Origin: Dichloromethanomonas sp964477085
GTDB lineage: Bacteria > Bacillota > Desulfitobacteriia > Desulfitobacteriales > Syntrophobotulaceae
Assembly (NCBI GenBank): GCA_964477085.1
Contig: CAYZDF010000001.1
Location: 1 to 64,000 of the forward strand
Direction: 5' to 3'
DNA: 64,000 bases
The notes below the pieces were generated by a model. The model searched no databases and was not told the origin of the DNA. It saw only the letters and a list, made by a program, of their open reading frames with translations. This document shows positions 48,777 to 58,364 of the stretch, one piece after another. Positions within the stretch are counted from its first letter, which is position 1; every line of letters begins with the position of its first letter. The translations under genes were made by a program, and so were the position numbers.

Positions 48777-51700
48777 ATGGCTAAAATGAAAACCATGTCT
48801 GGAAACGAAGCCGCAGCTCATGCGTCTTATGCGTTTTCAGAAGTCGCCACCATCTATCCAATTACCCCTTCATCCGACATGGCTGAAATGGTCGATGAAT
48901 GGGCTGCTCATGGCAGAAAGAACATTTTCGGACAAACCATGAGAGTTGTCGAAATGCAATCTGAAGCTGGTGCTGCAGGTGCATTCCACGGCTCACTTCA
49001 ATCCGGAGCACTGACGACTACCTATACCGCATCTCAAGGTCTCTTACTCATGATTCCTAACATGTACAAAGTCGCTGGCGAATTGCTCCCAGGCGTACTT
49101 CATGTTAGTGCTCGTGCGATCGCTGCTCATGCTCTTTCCATCTTCGGAGATCATCAGGACGTTATGTCCGTACGTATGACCGGTTTTGCTCTGCTCAGCT
49201 CAGGCAGTGTACAAGAAGCCTTAGACCTTGGTTTTATTGCTCACCTTAGTTCAATTAAGGGAAGAGTTCCTTTCCTTCATTTCTTTGATGGATTCAGAAC
49301 CTCTCATGAGATTTCCAAAATCAGTGTACCTGAATATGACGAAGTTGCTACCTTGTTAGATAAAGATGCACTTCAAGCATTCCGTAATAACTCCCTGAAT
49401 CCTGAGCGTCCCGTTTTAAGAGGTACAGCTCAGAACCCAGATATCTACTTCCAAGGCAGAGAAGCTTCAAACCGTTTCTACAACGCCATTCCTGGAATCG
49501 TTCAGGATTACATGGATCAATACAAAGCATTGACTGGCCGTGAGTACAAACTCTTCCAGTACTATGGTGCTCCCGATGCTGATCGAGTGATCATTGCCAT
49601 GGGTTCTATCGGCGATACCATCTCCGAAACCATTGACTACCTTGCAGCAAAAGGTGAAAAAGTTGGCGTACTACGCGTTCGTCTCTTCCGTCCATTTGCA
49701 ACCGAATCTTTCCTGGCAGCTTTGCCTAAGACTGTTAAGAAGATCGCAGTTATTGAGCGTACTAAAGAGCCAGGTTCAGCTGGTGAGCCTCTCTTCCTGG
49801 ATGTTCTGGATGCATTCTATAACGAAGAAAACAGACCCGTTATCGTTGGCGGCCGCTATGGTCTCGGTTCCAAGGACACCACACCTTCTCAGATTCTTGC
49901 AGTTTATGAAAACCTCAAAGCTGACAAGCCTAAGAATGGATTTACCATTGGTATCGTAGACGACGTCACCTTCACTTCCTTGGAAGAAAAAGAATTCATT
50001 GACACCACACCTGAAGGCACCATCTCCTGCCAGTTCTGGGGTCTCGGTGCAGACGGAACCGTTGGTGCTAACAAACAAGCCATCAAGATCATCGGTGACC
50101 ACACCAACATGTATGCCCAAGCTTACTTTGCTTATGACAGCAAGAAATCCGGCGGTGCCACCATTTCTCACTTAAGATTTGGTAAGAAAGAAATTAAAGC
50201 TCCTTATCTTGTTAATACTGCGGATTATGTTGCTTGCCATAACCAAGCTTATGTTGACAAATATAATCTCTTAAAAGGCCTGAAACCAGCTGGAAAATTT
50301 GTTCTTAACTGCCAATGGTCTGTTGAAGAATTAGATGAGAAACTTCCTGGCAGCTTGAAGAAAGCCATCTATGACAAGAAAGCTGAGTTTTATATTATTG
50401 ATGCAGTGAAAATTGCCCGTGAGATCGGTCTCGGCGGCAGAATCAATATGATCATGCAGTCTGCATTCTTCAAACTGGCTAACGTTATTCCTCTTGAAGA
50501 AGCTCTTCAATATCTTAAAGACTCTGTTGTTAAGGCCTATGGTAAGAAAGGTCAAAACATCGTTGACATGAACAATAAAGCGATCGAAGCTGGTTGCGAT
50601 GCCTTGGTTAAAGTTAATGTTCCTGCAACTTGGGCTAACGCTGATACCAACCAAGGTATCTTCATGGGCGGTGACAACGAGCCGGAATGGATCAAGAACG
50701 TCTTCCGTGTCATCAATGCTCAAGAAGGCGACAAACTCCCAGTCAGCGCATTCGTTGGTCGTGAAGATGGAACATTCCCAGCTGGTACTACTGCTTTTGA
50801 AAAGCGCGGTATCGGTGTTGAAGTTCCTGAGTGGATTATGGAAAATTGTACTCAATGTAACCAATGCTCCTATATCTGCCCTCATGCTGCGATCAGAGCA
50901 TTCCTCTTAGATGATGAAGAAGTCAAGAATGCACCTGCAGGCTTCGATACGGTTAAGGCTGTTGGTAAAGAATTAGCAGGTCTTTCCTATCGTATCCAAG
51001 TGAGCCCACTGGACTGCACAGGCTGTGGCAACTGCGTTGAGATCTGCCCATCCAAGACTAAAGCACTTGCTATGAAGCCAGCTGCTGCCTTAACTGAAGC
51101 TCAGGCTCCACTTTGGGACTATGCAATTACTGTATCTGATAAAGATGACAGAATCTCCAATAAATACACCGTTAAGAACAGCCAGTTCTTACCTCCATAC
51201 CTTGAGTTCAGCGGTGCTTGCGCTGGTTGCGGTGAAACTCCTTATGTCAAGATCCTGACCCAGCTCTTTGGTGATCGGATGATGATCGCGAATGCAACCG
51301 GTTGTACCTCCATCTGGGGTGGAAGTGCTCCTTCCGTTCCTTACTGCACCAATAAAAAAGGTCAAGGTCCTACCTGGGCGAACTCCCTCTTCGAAGACAA
51401 TGCTGAGTTCGGTTATGGTATGTTCTTAGGCGTTCAACAACAACGTATCAAGATCGGCGAAGACATGACGGCTGCTCTGGAAACCGATATTCCTGTAGAA
51501 ATGAAAGAAGCTTTCAAAGAGTGGATTGCCAGCATGTATGACGGTGATGCATCCAAAGCTGCTACCAAGAAAGTTCTTGAAGCTTTCGCCAAAGCTGACA
51601 TCAAATCCAATCCTCTCCTCGCTAGCATTTGGGAGAAGAGAGAGCACTTCATCAAGAAGTCACAATGGATCTTCGGTGGCGACGGCTGGGCTTATGATAT

Positions 51701-52313
51701 CGGCTTCGGCGGTCTGGACCATGTGCTCGCTTCCGGTGATGACATTAACGTTCTCGTTGTAGACACCGAAGTATACTCCAACACCGGCGGTCAGTCCTCC
51801 AAGTCGACTCCACGTGCTGCGGTAGCTAAATTCCAGGCTGCTGGTAAGCAGATTCGTAAGAAAGACCTTGGGATGATGGCCATGAGCTATGGCTACGTGT
51901 ACGTTGCTCAGATCGCTCTCGGTGCCAGCCTCACCCAGGCTATGAAAGTCTTCCAAGAAGCTGAAGCTTATAAGGGACCATCCCTCATCATCGCTTACGC
52001 TCCTTGTATCAACCACGGTATTAAATCCGGTATGGCTACCAGTATTACCCAAGCTAAAAAAGCTGTTGAAGCTGGGTACTGGCATCTGTATCGTTACAAC
52101 CCGGATCTTCTGGAAAAAGGTGAAAAACCATTCATCCTTGATTCCAAAGAGCCCACTGCTTCCTTCAGAGACTTCATCATGTCCGAAGTACGCTTCACCT
52201 CACTTCTCCAAACCTTCCCTGAGACTGCTGAGCAGCTCTTTAAGGGTGCAGAGAGATTTGCTGGAGAACGTTTAAAATCCTACAAGCGTTTGGCTGATCA
52301 AAACTGGGAATAA
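48777..52313 (+). CDS. nifJ: pyruvate:ferredoxin (flavodoxin) oxidoreductase
   Basis: A 1178-residue single-chain enzyme oxidising pyruvate to acetyl-CoA and CO2 with reduction of ferredoxin. Domain order: N-terminal TPP-like domain (YPITPSSDMAEMVDEWA), gamma-type domain in the middle, two 4Fe-4S clusters (CTQCNQCSYICP and CTGCGNCVEICP near 690-765), then the C-terminal TPP domain with CAGCGETPY and GDGWAYDIGFGGLDHVLASG. Codon use is strongly biased and GC-richer than neighbours, as for a highly expressed gene. The ATG at 48777 follows GGGGAGGA. Monocistronic with its own terminator. Confidence 0.97.
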   Translation: MAKMKTMSGNEAAAHASYAFSEVATIYPITPSSDMAEMVDEWAAHGRKNIFGQTMRVVEMQSEAGAAGAFHGSLQSGALTTTYTASQGLLLMIPNMYKVAGELLPGVLHVSARAIAAHALSIFGDHQDVMSVRMTGFALLSSGSVQEALDLGFIAHLSSIKGRVPFLHFFDGFRTSHEISKISVPEYDEVATLLDKDALQAFRNNSLNPERPVLRGTAQNPDIYFQGREASNRFYNAIPGIVQDYMDQYKALTGREYKLFQYYGAPDADRVIIAMGSIGDTISETIDYLAAKGEKVGVLRVRLFRPFATESFLAALPKTVKKIAVIERTKEPGSAGEPLFLDVLDAFYNEENRPVIVGGRYGLGSKDTTPSQILAVYENLKADKPKNGFTIGIVDDVTFTSLEEKEFIDTTPEGTISCQFWGLGADGTVGANKQAIKIIGDHTNMYAQAYFAYDSKKSGGATISHLRFGKKEIKAPYLVNTADYVACHNQAYVDKYNLLKGLKPAGKFVLNCQWSVEELDEKLPGSLKKAIYDKKAEFYIIDAVKIAREIGLGGRINMIMQSAFFKLANVIPLEEALQYLKDSVVKAYGKKGQNIVDMNNKAIEAGCDALVKVNVPATWANADTNQGIFMGGDNEPEWIKNVFRVINAQEGDKLPVSAFVGREDGTFPAGTTAFEKRGIGVEVPEWIMENCTQCNQCSYICPHAAIRAFLLDDEEVKNAPAGFDTVKAVGKELAGLSYRIQVSPLDCTGCGNCVEICPSKTKALAMKPAAALTEAQAPLWDYAITVSDKDDRISNKYTVKNSQFLPPYLEFSGACAGCGETPYVKILTQLFGDRMMIANATGCTSIWGGSAPSVPYCTNKKGQGPTWANSLFEDNAEFGYGMFLGVQQQRIKIGEDMTAALETDIPVEMKEAFKEWIASMYDGDASKAATKKVLEAFAKADIKSNPLLASIWEKREHFIKKSQWIFGGDGWAYDIGFGGLDHVLASGDDINVLVVDTEVYSNTGGQSSKSTPRAAVAKFQAAGKQIRKKDLGMMAMSYGYVYVAQIALGASLTQAMKVFQEAEAYKGPSLIIAYAPCINHGIKSGMATSITQAKKAVEAGYWHLYRYNPDLLEKGEKPFILDSKEPTASFRDFIMSEVRFTSLLQTFPETAEQLFKGAERFAGERLKSYKRLADQNWE

Positions 52314-52352
52314 AGACCAGGCTGACTGACAAACATGTGTCAAGATATCATA

Positions 52353-52382
52353 AGGAGCGGGAAAATAGTCCCGCTCCTTTTC
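52353..52382 (+). terminator. rho-independent terminator
   Basis: AGGAGCGGGA at 52353-52362 pairs perfectly with TCCCGCTCCT at 52369-52378, followed by TTTTC. Confidence 0.9.
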
Positions 52383-52428
52383 TCAGTTCTATACCGCTTT
52401 GTACATAGAGTAATTTAATACCAACGGT

Positions 52429-54261
52429 TTATTTTATAGGCTTTCCTTTCAGAAACTCAAGATACTGATCTGACAAGTTCATCAAAGCGAGTATTCTTTC
52501 TTCAGCCTGAGATAAAGCCTCGTCACTTTTAACAGCCTGACGATCGATTATATTGATGTTCTGTTTATCTCCAGCAAGGTGGAAAACATTTGATAAGATA
52601 AAGGTTCCTTCAGGATTATAGAAGCGAAAGCCAAGGAAATTTTTGCGCTGACTAATGATATCCTGACCGAAAACAAGCTGATTATCCAAAGAAATACCCA
52701 TAAGATTAGCGATAGTAGGTAGTAAATCTACCTGCCCTCCGACATGATTAATGACCTGAGGTTTTACACCCGGAGCTCTGATAATCAGAGGAACATTCAG
52801 GCGATCGATAATATCATGCTCACGTTTCAGTATTTGCATGAAGAAAGGTTGATTAGGCACTTCCTGATTCTTAGAAATACCAAAGTGGTCGCCATAAACG
52901 ATTAAGAGAGAATTATCCCATAAACCATATTCTTTAAGATCCTGGATAAAGAGCCCCAGTGCATAATCCTGGTAATTAACTGAGGTTAAGTAGTTTCCGA
53001 TATATGTTCCAGTCAGACTGGAAGGAAGAGTGATCTTCTTCTTACGATCTGGAATACGATATGAGTGATGGTTAGTTAAAGTTATAAGACTGGCATAGAA
53101 TTTTGTCCCCTTGTCAAGATTTTGTTTTAATATGGGAAGTGCTCTTTTAAATATTATTTCATCCGAGGAGCCCCAGGCGCCTACCTGGTCTTCATTACGG
53201 TAGAAATGTTTCTCATAAACTTTATCAAAGCCAAGACATGGATAAAGATTATCTCTATTCCAGAATGTAATGTCATTGGGATGAAATGTCATGGAGGTAT
53301 ATCCCTGTTTTTTTAATATCCGTGGAAGTGATGGATATTCAATTCCAATGTAACTCCGACTCACCACACCGTTTGCTAAAGGATAAATGGAAGTATTACA
53401 TATGAATTCAGCATCTGATGTATTTCCCTGTCCTACCTGACTGAAGAAGTAGGGGAAGTACATACTTTCTTTGATAAGCTTATTGAGATTAGGAGTTATC
53501 TCCTGACCACCGACTGTTAGACCGACCAGGAAATTTTCAGTCGATTCCAGTTGGACAATGATAATATTTTTGTCTGATGCTATGCCGAAATATCGTGGCC
53601 AGGATACAGGTTTGATTTGCTTAATCTGATTGATAATGATTTGATCTGGATTGCGGGGGGAATGAGTCTCAGCGTCTTTATGAAGAGATGAAAAAACTGA
53701 GTACAGCTCGGCATTGATGATTCCCGCATCCTTGGCAAAAGCCATCGTATTTTGCTTCGTGGGGTAGTTTGCAATACTCAAAAAGGTCAGAAACAGACAC
53801 AACACTCCTGCTATTAGATATTTTTTCCGATGACCAAAGTAGCTTATAATGCTTTTGGGTTTGGACTTTTGTAAGATGAGGAGGAGTAAGAGTACAAAAA
53901 TATCAAGAAAAAACAGGAGATACATAAACGAGAATAAATCTGAAATGCTGCTGCCAAGATCTTTTAGCACAGCGGCCTGCATAATGGCATGATGATCTAA
54001 TAATCGACCGAAATGATTATAATACATGACAGTACTTAGAGAAAAAGTAGACATGACGATATCGACTAAAAATAGAACGATAAAAGATCGGGTATATAAA
54101 AAGAACTCAATGACTGATAAAAAGAGAATAATGGTGACGAGATCATAGAGAAGACCAGGAAAATAAGGCGAGTCTGAAAAAATATAACTTCTCAGCAGTA
54201 AAATTTTAAAGATAATAATACCCATAAAAAAATACAGGCCATTCCTTTTTAAAGGTATCAT
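52429..54261 (-). CDS. LTA synthase family protein (sulfatase-fold phosphoglycerol transferase)
   Basis: A 610-residue membrane enzyme. Five N-terminal helices (about 1-185) precede an extracellular sulfatase-like domain: metal-binding QLESTENF, catalytic Thr in QGNTSDAEF, and the pair of metal ligands in YGDHFG. This is the lipoteichoic acid synthase layout, transferring glycerol phosphate from phosphatidylglycerol outside the membrane; related primases or other phosphoglycerol transferases are possible. Start ATG at 54261; the Shine-Dalgarno (AAGGATT) is modest. It converges with the pyruvate oxidoreductase gene. Confidence 0.88.
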   Translation of the reverse strand: MIPLKRNGLYFFMGIIIFKILLLRSYIFSDSPYFPGLLYDLVTIILFLSVIEFFLYTRSFIVLFLVDIVMSTFSLSTVMYYNHFGRLLDHHAIMQAAVLKDLGSSISDLFSFMYLLFFLDIFVLLLLLILQKSKPKSIISYFGHRKKYLIAGVLCLFLTFLSIANYPTKQNTMAFAKDAGIINAELYSVFSSLHKDAETHSPRNPDQIIINQIKQIKPVSWPRYFGIASDKNIIIVQLESTENFLVGLTVGGQEITPNLNKLIKESMYFPYFFSQVGQGNTSDAEFICNTSIYPLANGVVSRSYIGIEYPSLPRILKKQGYTSMTFHPNDITFWNRDNLYPCLGFDKVYEKHFYRNEDQVGAWGSSDEIIFKRALPILKQNLDKGTKFYASLITLTNHHSYRIPDRKKKITLPSSLTGTYIGNYLTSVNYQDYALGLFIQDLKEYGLWDNSLLIVYGDHFGISKNQEVPNQPFFMQILKREHDIIDRLNVPLIIRAPGVKPQVINHVGGQVDLLPTIANLMGISLDNQLVFGQDIISQRKNFLGFRFYNPEGTFILSNVFHLAGDKQNINIIDRQAVKSDEALSQAEERILALMNLSDQYLEFLKGKPIK

Positions 54262-54443
54262 TGCTTAATCCTTTCCCTATATCAAATGACGAACCTCCTT
54301 TTATGTGTATGAAATGATTTAAAGAGATACAACTTCTTGTGTAATTCTTGTGTAAAAAAATACTAATAACGCTTTTATCAGGAAAGAATATATTATAAAA
54401 CCACTATGGTTTTTATCTTAAAGAATGGTGAGGATTTGAGTGC

Positions 54444-54629
54444 ATGGATAATATTTATCCCAAGTGTTCGATTTGCCAGGAGGTTCCCCTTAATGGCCTA
54501 TTTGATGGTATCCGTTTGAACGGAAAACTTATTTGCACAGCCTGTGAGAAGCAGATACTTCGATCTCAAATGGGAACCCCAAATTATGATCAAAACATGT
54601 CCAATATTCGCAAAATACTGTACGGATAA
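54444..54629 (+). CDS. csfB: Gin/CsfB anti-sigma-G factor
   Basis: A 61-residue zinc-binding protein with paired C-x2-C motifs (C8, C11 and C31, C34), matching CsfB/Gin, which inhibits sigma-G and sigma-E during sporulation. Length and position at the head of the yaaO-holB-ricT block agree with Bacillus subtilis. The start ATG has a GAGGAT-like site 10 bases upstream. Confidence 0.85.
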   Translation: MDNIYPKCSICQEVPLNGLFDGIRLNGKLICTACEKQILRSQMGTPNYDQNMSNIRKILYG

Positions 54630-54715
54630 GGTAAGAAGAGTACGAAAGTAGCTCTGGTGAAAAAAGTACAGAAGTATGCTAAAATAAAATATCGCTAAAG
54701 TTTTGGAGGAGTTCA

Positions 54716-56164
54716 GTGGATTCGTTAAGCCATCAATTGGATAACTACTGCCAAAATAAAATGCACTCCTTCCATACTCCTGGTCATAAAGGGAGAGAGG
54801 ACCTTTTATCCTCGCTTGTTTTTCCTGATTATGATCTGACTGAACTTCCCGAGCTCGATATGCTCCATAATCCACAAGGAATCATAGCTAAAGCTCAAAA
54901 AAGAGCTGCAGCCGTGTACGGGGCAAAGCAAACTTTTTTTTTGGTCAATGGAGCTACATCGGGCAACCAAGCTATGTTTCTGTCGCTAATGCCAAGCTTG
55001 TCGGGCAAAAATATCATCATTCAACGTACAGCGCACCGATCAGTCATGGGTGGACTCGTACTTTCGGATTTAACACCAGAATATATAGCACCTATCATTC
55101 ATCCTGAATTCGAATTACCGTTGGGGATAGATGAGAACGATTTTTCAATAAATATGACACGTAGTGGGGCCGTCCATATCACGAGTCCCAGTTATTATGG
55201 GTCAGTCTTTGATTTGGAATCCATTATAAAGTTCAGGGATGAAAAAGCACCCGATTCTCTCATCCTGGTAGACCAGGCGCATGGTGCTCATTATAAGGGG
55301 GAGCTCTTTCCGCCGAATGCAGTTGCTCAGGGTGCAGATTTAGTCGTCCATAGCACACATAAAACCTTACGAGCTCTTACGCAAGCTGCCATGTTACATG
55401 TTCAGGGTGAGCGGATAGACAGTAGCTTACTTAGAAAATCACTGGAGATATTACTGACTTCAAGTCCCAATTATATGCTGATGGCCTCTTTGGAAAATGC
55501 TTTAAAAGATCTGGAGAACCCTGCTCTTTGGGAAGACCTCCACACTGAAGTCATGACCATGCAAAATATGCTTGAAGGGCCTCTACGATTCTTAAATCAT
55601 AGAGATGAAGGTAGTTATGGTATAAAACGAGTGGATTGGTCGAAAATTCTCGTCAATCTTTCTTCGTTGGAAATCAGTGCTCCCAAGGCCGTTGAGATAT
55701 TGAGGAAAGGGTATCAGATAGAACCTGAATTATGGGACAAACATAATATTCTTTTTCTTTTAGGGGTGGGTAATAGACCGCAAGAAATAAGGGTATTATC
55801 TGAAGCTCTAAAATACCTTGTCAAGCGTTATTATGGATCTGATAAAGGCTTCCTCGGTCAGTCTAAAGATAAAAATAGAGGTGGGCGTGAGATCTTGGGG
55901 TGTAGTCGGAAAATGGACTTGCCTCCTCTTCGATTTAAGCCTCGGGAAGCGTTTTTAGCCAGGAAGAGATTCTTAAAGGTCAAGGAGTGTCTAGGACAAA
56001 TTGCCGGAGAGACAATTTCTATTTATCCTCCTGGGATACCCTTGATCACAGCTGGTGAGGAAATAACACTTCAAGTAAGGGAGCTTCTGTTAAGACCGGA
56101 AGATTATTACTGGCAGGGTTGGGAAAGGCTTGAATATCAGGAAATTCAGGTTATAGATGTCTAG
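54716..56164 (+). CDS. Orn/Lys/Arg decarboxylase family protein (YaaO-like)
   Basis: A 482-residue fold-type I PLP enzyme. The PLP Lys lies in VVHSTHKTLRALTQ; upstream are GHKGREDLL and GATSGNQAMFL. The C-terminal domain ends at EIQVIDV. It is shorter than inducible decarboxylases (about 710 residues) and matches the YaaO/SpeA group, so arginine or lysine decarboxylation is likely. GTG start 7 bases after GGAGGAG. The stop codon TAG at 56162-56164 lies in the end of the MITE-like repeat. In Bacillus, tmk follows here; in this genome the repeat and then holB follow. Confidence 0.9.
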   Translation: MDSLSHQLDNYCQNKMHSFHTPGHKGREDLLSSLVFPDYDLTELPELDMLHNPQGIIAKAQKRAAAVYGAKQTFFLVNGATSGNQAMFLSLMPSLSGKNIIIQRTAHRSVMGGLVLSDLTPEYIAPIIHPEFELPLGIDENDFSINMTRSGAVHITSPSYYGSVFDLESIIKFRDEKAPDSLILVDQAHGAHYKGELFPPNAVAQGADLVVHSTHKTLRALTQAAMLHVQGERIDSSLLRKSLEILLTSSPNYMLMASLENALKDLENPALWEDLHTEVMTMQNMLEGPLRFLNHRDEGSYGIKRVDWSKILVNLSSLEISAPKAVEILRKGYQIEPELWDKHNILFLLGVGNRPQEIRVLSEALKYLVKRYYGSDKGFLGQSKDKNRGGREILGCSRKMDLPPLRFKPREAFLARKRFLKVKECLGQIAGETISIYPPGIPLITAGEEITLQVRELLLRPEDYYWQGWERLEYQEIQVIDV

Positions 56165-56370
56165 TACCCTGTCAACCCTAAATCTAATGAATATATACTG
56201 GCGGCAGATTTTTTGTAATACTGCGTTGTCGTCAATCGCAATACTACCAGTATTACTCATTCCTCCGACAGCCATGGATGGCTTAGTGTCGTGATGCCAC
56301 GGATGGCAAAAAGTGACCGCCTTGTCTTACAAATAATCTACTCGCCATAATAGAGTTTACAAGGTACTAG
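56161..56370 (+). repeat. MITE-like palindromic repeat, copy 2
   Basis: A 210-base relative of 20244-20400. The ends CTAGTACCCTGT and ACAAGGTACTAG are near-perfect inverted repeats, continuing inward as TGGCGGCAGATTTTTTGTAA against the mirrored right arm. A 52-base segment at 56268-56319, bounded by CCG on both sides, is absent from copy 1. The upstream decarboxylase stop codon lies in the element's first bases. Confidence 0.87.
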
Positions 56371-56434
56371 TTAATGATTATCAAATACGACCAAGGTTCA
56401 GTATCATTGGAGTGTTCTGAGGAGAAGAGAGCTA

Positions 56435-57283
56435 ATGAGTATAAACTGCAGGTTATTAAAAAAAGCTATAATTGAAGGGAAACTTGCCCATCTTATAATC
56501 TTTCATGGTAGTGGAGCAGAAGAAAGATACAGGGCTGTTCTGGAGTTGGCTCTCATGTTAAACTGTAAAGAGGACAGGGAGAACCCTTGCGAAACATGTT
56601 CTGCCTGTAAGAAGATTATCTCTGGCAATCATCCTGACATCCATATCGTCAAACCTCAAAAAACATCTATTGGTATAGAGCAGATTCTTTTCCTGCAAAG
56701 CAAAATATTTAGACAAAGCTACGAAAGTAAATACCGGGTTTGCTTACTGCAGGAAGCAAACAAACTAACACTGCCAGCTGCAAATGCGCTGCTTAAGATT
56801 GCTGAGGAGCCACCGGATAATACGTTAATCATCTTGAGTACAGCCAATTATCAGGGAATCATCAGCACGTTACAGAGCAGAGCTCAAGCCGTGTATTTTC
56901 CTCCTCCTGAAGCGCAAGACTGGAAGGGAGATTTTGAAGTATATAGACTCAGTGATGGAGATCCTGATTTAGCAAGAGCAATACAGCAAAAAGGTATCGA
57001 AGTTGTAAAAGGGTGGATAGACCACTATTTTAAGACAATCGAAATCAACGATATCCTGAAGATATTTGGACTCTTTCCGATGGAAAGAGAAGACAGTCTT
57101 CTCCTTTTGCAGGTCTTAGCAGTAACAATCAAAAAGATGATTACAGAATCCCAAGTATCCCCTTATATCCTGGAGGAAGTCAGACATTCGTTAGAGATGG
57201 TGAGAAGACAGGTTAATCATAGGCTTGCTTTGGAAGTGCTAGCCATTAAACATATCAAATTGGGAGGAACTAAAATTGGCTAA
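56435..57283 (+). CDS. holB: DNA polymerase III subunit delta'
   Basis: A 282-residue clamp-loader subunit. It has the AAA+ fold with a degenerate P-loop (HGSGAEERYRA), a four-Cys zinc module starting CKEDRENPCETCSAC and the SRC-like segment LQSRAQAVYF. It partners dnaX and holA. The start ATG follows GAGGAGAAG. It overlaps ricT by 8 bases. Order holB-ricT-yabA-rsmI is conserved in Firmicutes. Confidence 0.92.
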   Translation: MSINCRLLKKAIIEGKLAHLIIFHGSGAEERYRAVLELALMLNCKEDRENPCETCSACKKIISGNHPDIHIVKPQKTSIGIEQILFLQSKIFRQSYESKYRVCLLQEANKLTLPAANALLKIAEEPPDNTLIILSTANYQGIISTLQSRAQAVYFPPPEAQDWKGDFEVYRLSDGDPDLARAIQQKGIEVVKGWIDHYFKTIEINDILKIFGLFPMEREDSLLLLQVLAVTIKKMITESQVSPYILEEVRHSLEMVRRQVNHRLALEVLAIKHIKLGGTKIG

Positions 57284-58031
57284 GGTTGTAGGTATTAGAT
57301 TTAAGAAAGCGGGTAAAGTATATTATTTTCTCCCCGGTGGAATAGATCTCAAACAGAACGACAACGTTATTGTAGAGACAGCAAGAGGGATGGAATTCGG
57401 AAAAGTCGTCTTGCCTTTACGAGAGATTCCGGTAGAAGAAGTAGTCTCTCCTTTAAAGGAAGTTTTAAGGAAAGCATCGATAGCTGACGAAGAACAATTC
57501 CAAAGTAATGAGAAAAAAGAGAAAGAAGCATTTCAGGTATGCCTTGCTAAGATTGCTGCTCACAAACTCCCAATGAAACTCATCGATGTCGAATATACAT
57601 TTGATGGTAACAAAATTATTTTTTCATTTACGGCTGAAGGAAGAGTTGACTTCAGAGAACTGGTCAAAGACTTAGCATCCGTATTTCGAACGAGAATAGA
57701 ACTTCGTCAGATAGGGGTCAGGGATGAAGCTAAAATGCTGGGGGGCCTAGGATCTTGTGGGAGAGAACTATGCTGCGCCTCGTTTTTAGGTGATTTTGAA
57801 CCTGTATCAATTCGAATGGCAAAAGACCAAAACCTGTCTCTCAATCCCACCAAGATTTCAGGGATCTGTGGCAGACTGATGTGTTGTCTAAAATATGAAA
57901 ACGGTTGCTATGACTGTCAGGGAAGCTGCCATTCTCAGGCAGGGAAAGACAAGGTGGTTTACCCTGAAGTTTTTGACGAGGAGAGTAAAGAGCAATTACG
58001 AAAACTTGTAGCTGAGGAAGCGGAGGAATAA
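57276..58031 (+). CDS. ricT: RicT/YaaT (PSP1 domain) protein
   Basis: A 251-residue PSP1-domain protein. The Cys-rich signature GSCGRELCCASFL near residue 160 and the following cysteines (CGRLMCCLKYENGCYDC) are those of RicT, which with RicA and RicF binds 4Fe-4S clusters and promotes RNA maturation and sporulation in Bacillus. The start is TTG, 7 bases after GGAGGAAC, overlapping holB. Confidence 0.93.
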   Translation: MAKVVGIRFKKAGKVYYFLPGGIDLKQNDNVIVETARGMEFGKVVLPLREIPVEEVVSPLKEVLRKASIADEEQFQSNEKKEKEAFQVCLAKIAAHKLPMKLIDVEYTFDGNKIIFSFTAEGRVDFRELVKDLASVFRTRIELRQIGVRDEAKMLGGLGSCGRELCCASFLGDFEPVSIRMAKDQNLSLNPTKISGICGRLMCCLKYENGCYDCQGSCHSQAGKDKVVYPEVFDEESKEQLRKLVAEEAEE

Positions 58032-58033
58032 AC

Positions 58034-58342
58034 TTGGGCCAGCTATACCAAGCTATTACGGAGGTAGAAGAGAATATATCCCGAATACTAAGTGAGGTAA
58101 GAAGCCTCAGGCAGTATGTCGAATATCTCGAAGAAGAGAATGTCAAACTAAAAAGGCAGCTCTGTGCTGTGTCAGAAGCGGATACAGCAAGAGTTCAGAA
58201 GAATGCGGCCAAAATTCAAAAGGAAGCTCATGAGAATCTGGAGAAACTCTATAGTGAAGGATTTCATGTCTGTCATATCTACTTTGGTGAACCGATGGAA
58301 GGGAGTTGCCTTTTCTGTAATGCCTTTTTACGAAAAGACTGA
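58034..58342 (+). CDS. yabA: replication initiation control protein YabA
   Basis: A 102-residue protein with an N-terminal coiled coil and a C-terminal zinc module (H-x-C-H, then C-x2-C in GSCLFCNAF), the layout of YabA, which restrains DnaA through DnaN. The start is a TTG 7 bases after CGGAGG, two bases after the ricT stop. Confidence 0.9.
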   Translation: MGQLYQAITEVEENISRILSEVRSLRQYVEYLEEENVKLKRQLCAVSEADTARVQKNAAKIQKEAHENLEKLYSEGFHVCHIYFGEPMEGSCLFCNAFLRKD

Positions 58343-58364
58343 GATTTAATATGGAGGGCATACC

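Noticed and set aside
49776..50171. Minus-strand and alternate-frame open readings in the pyruvate oxidoreductase gene
   Set aside because: Biased codon use of the real gene creates open antisense frames; none has independent support.
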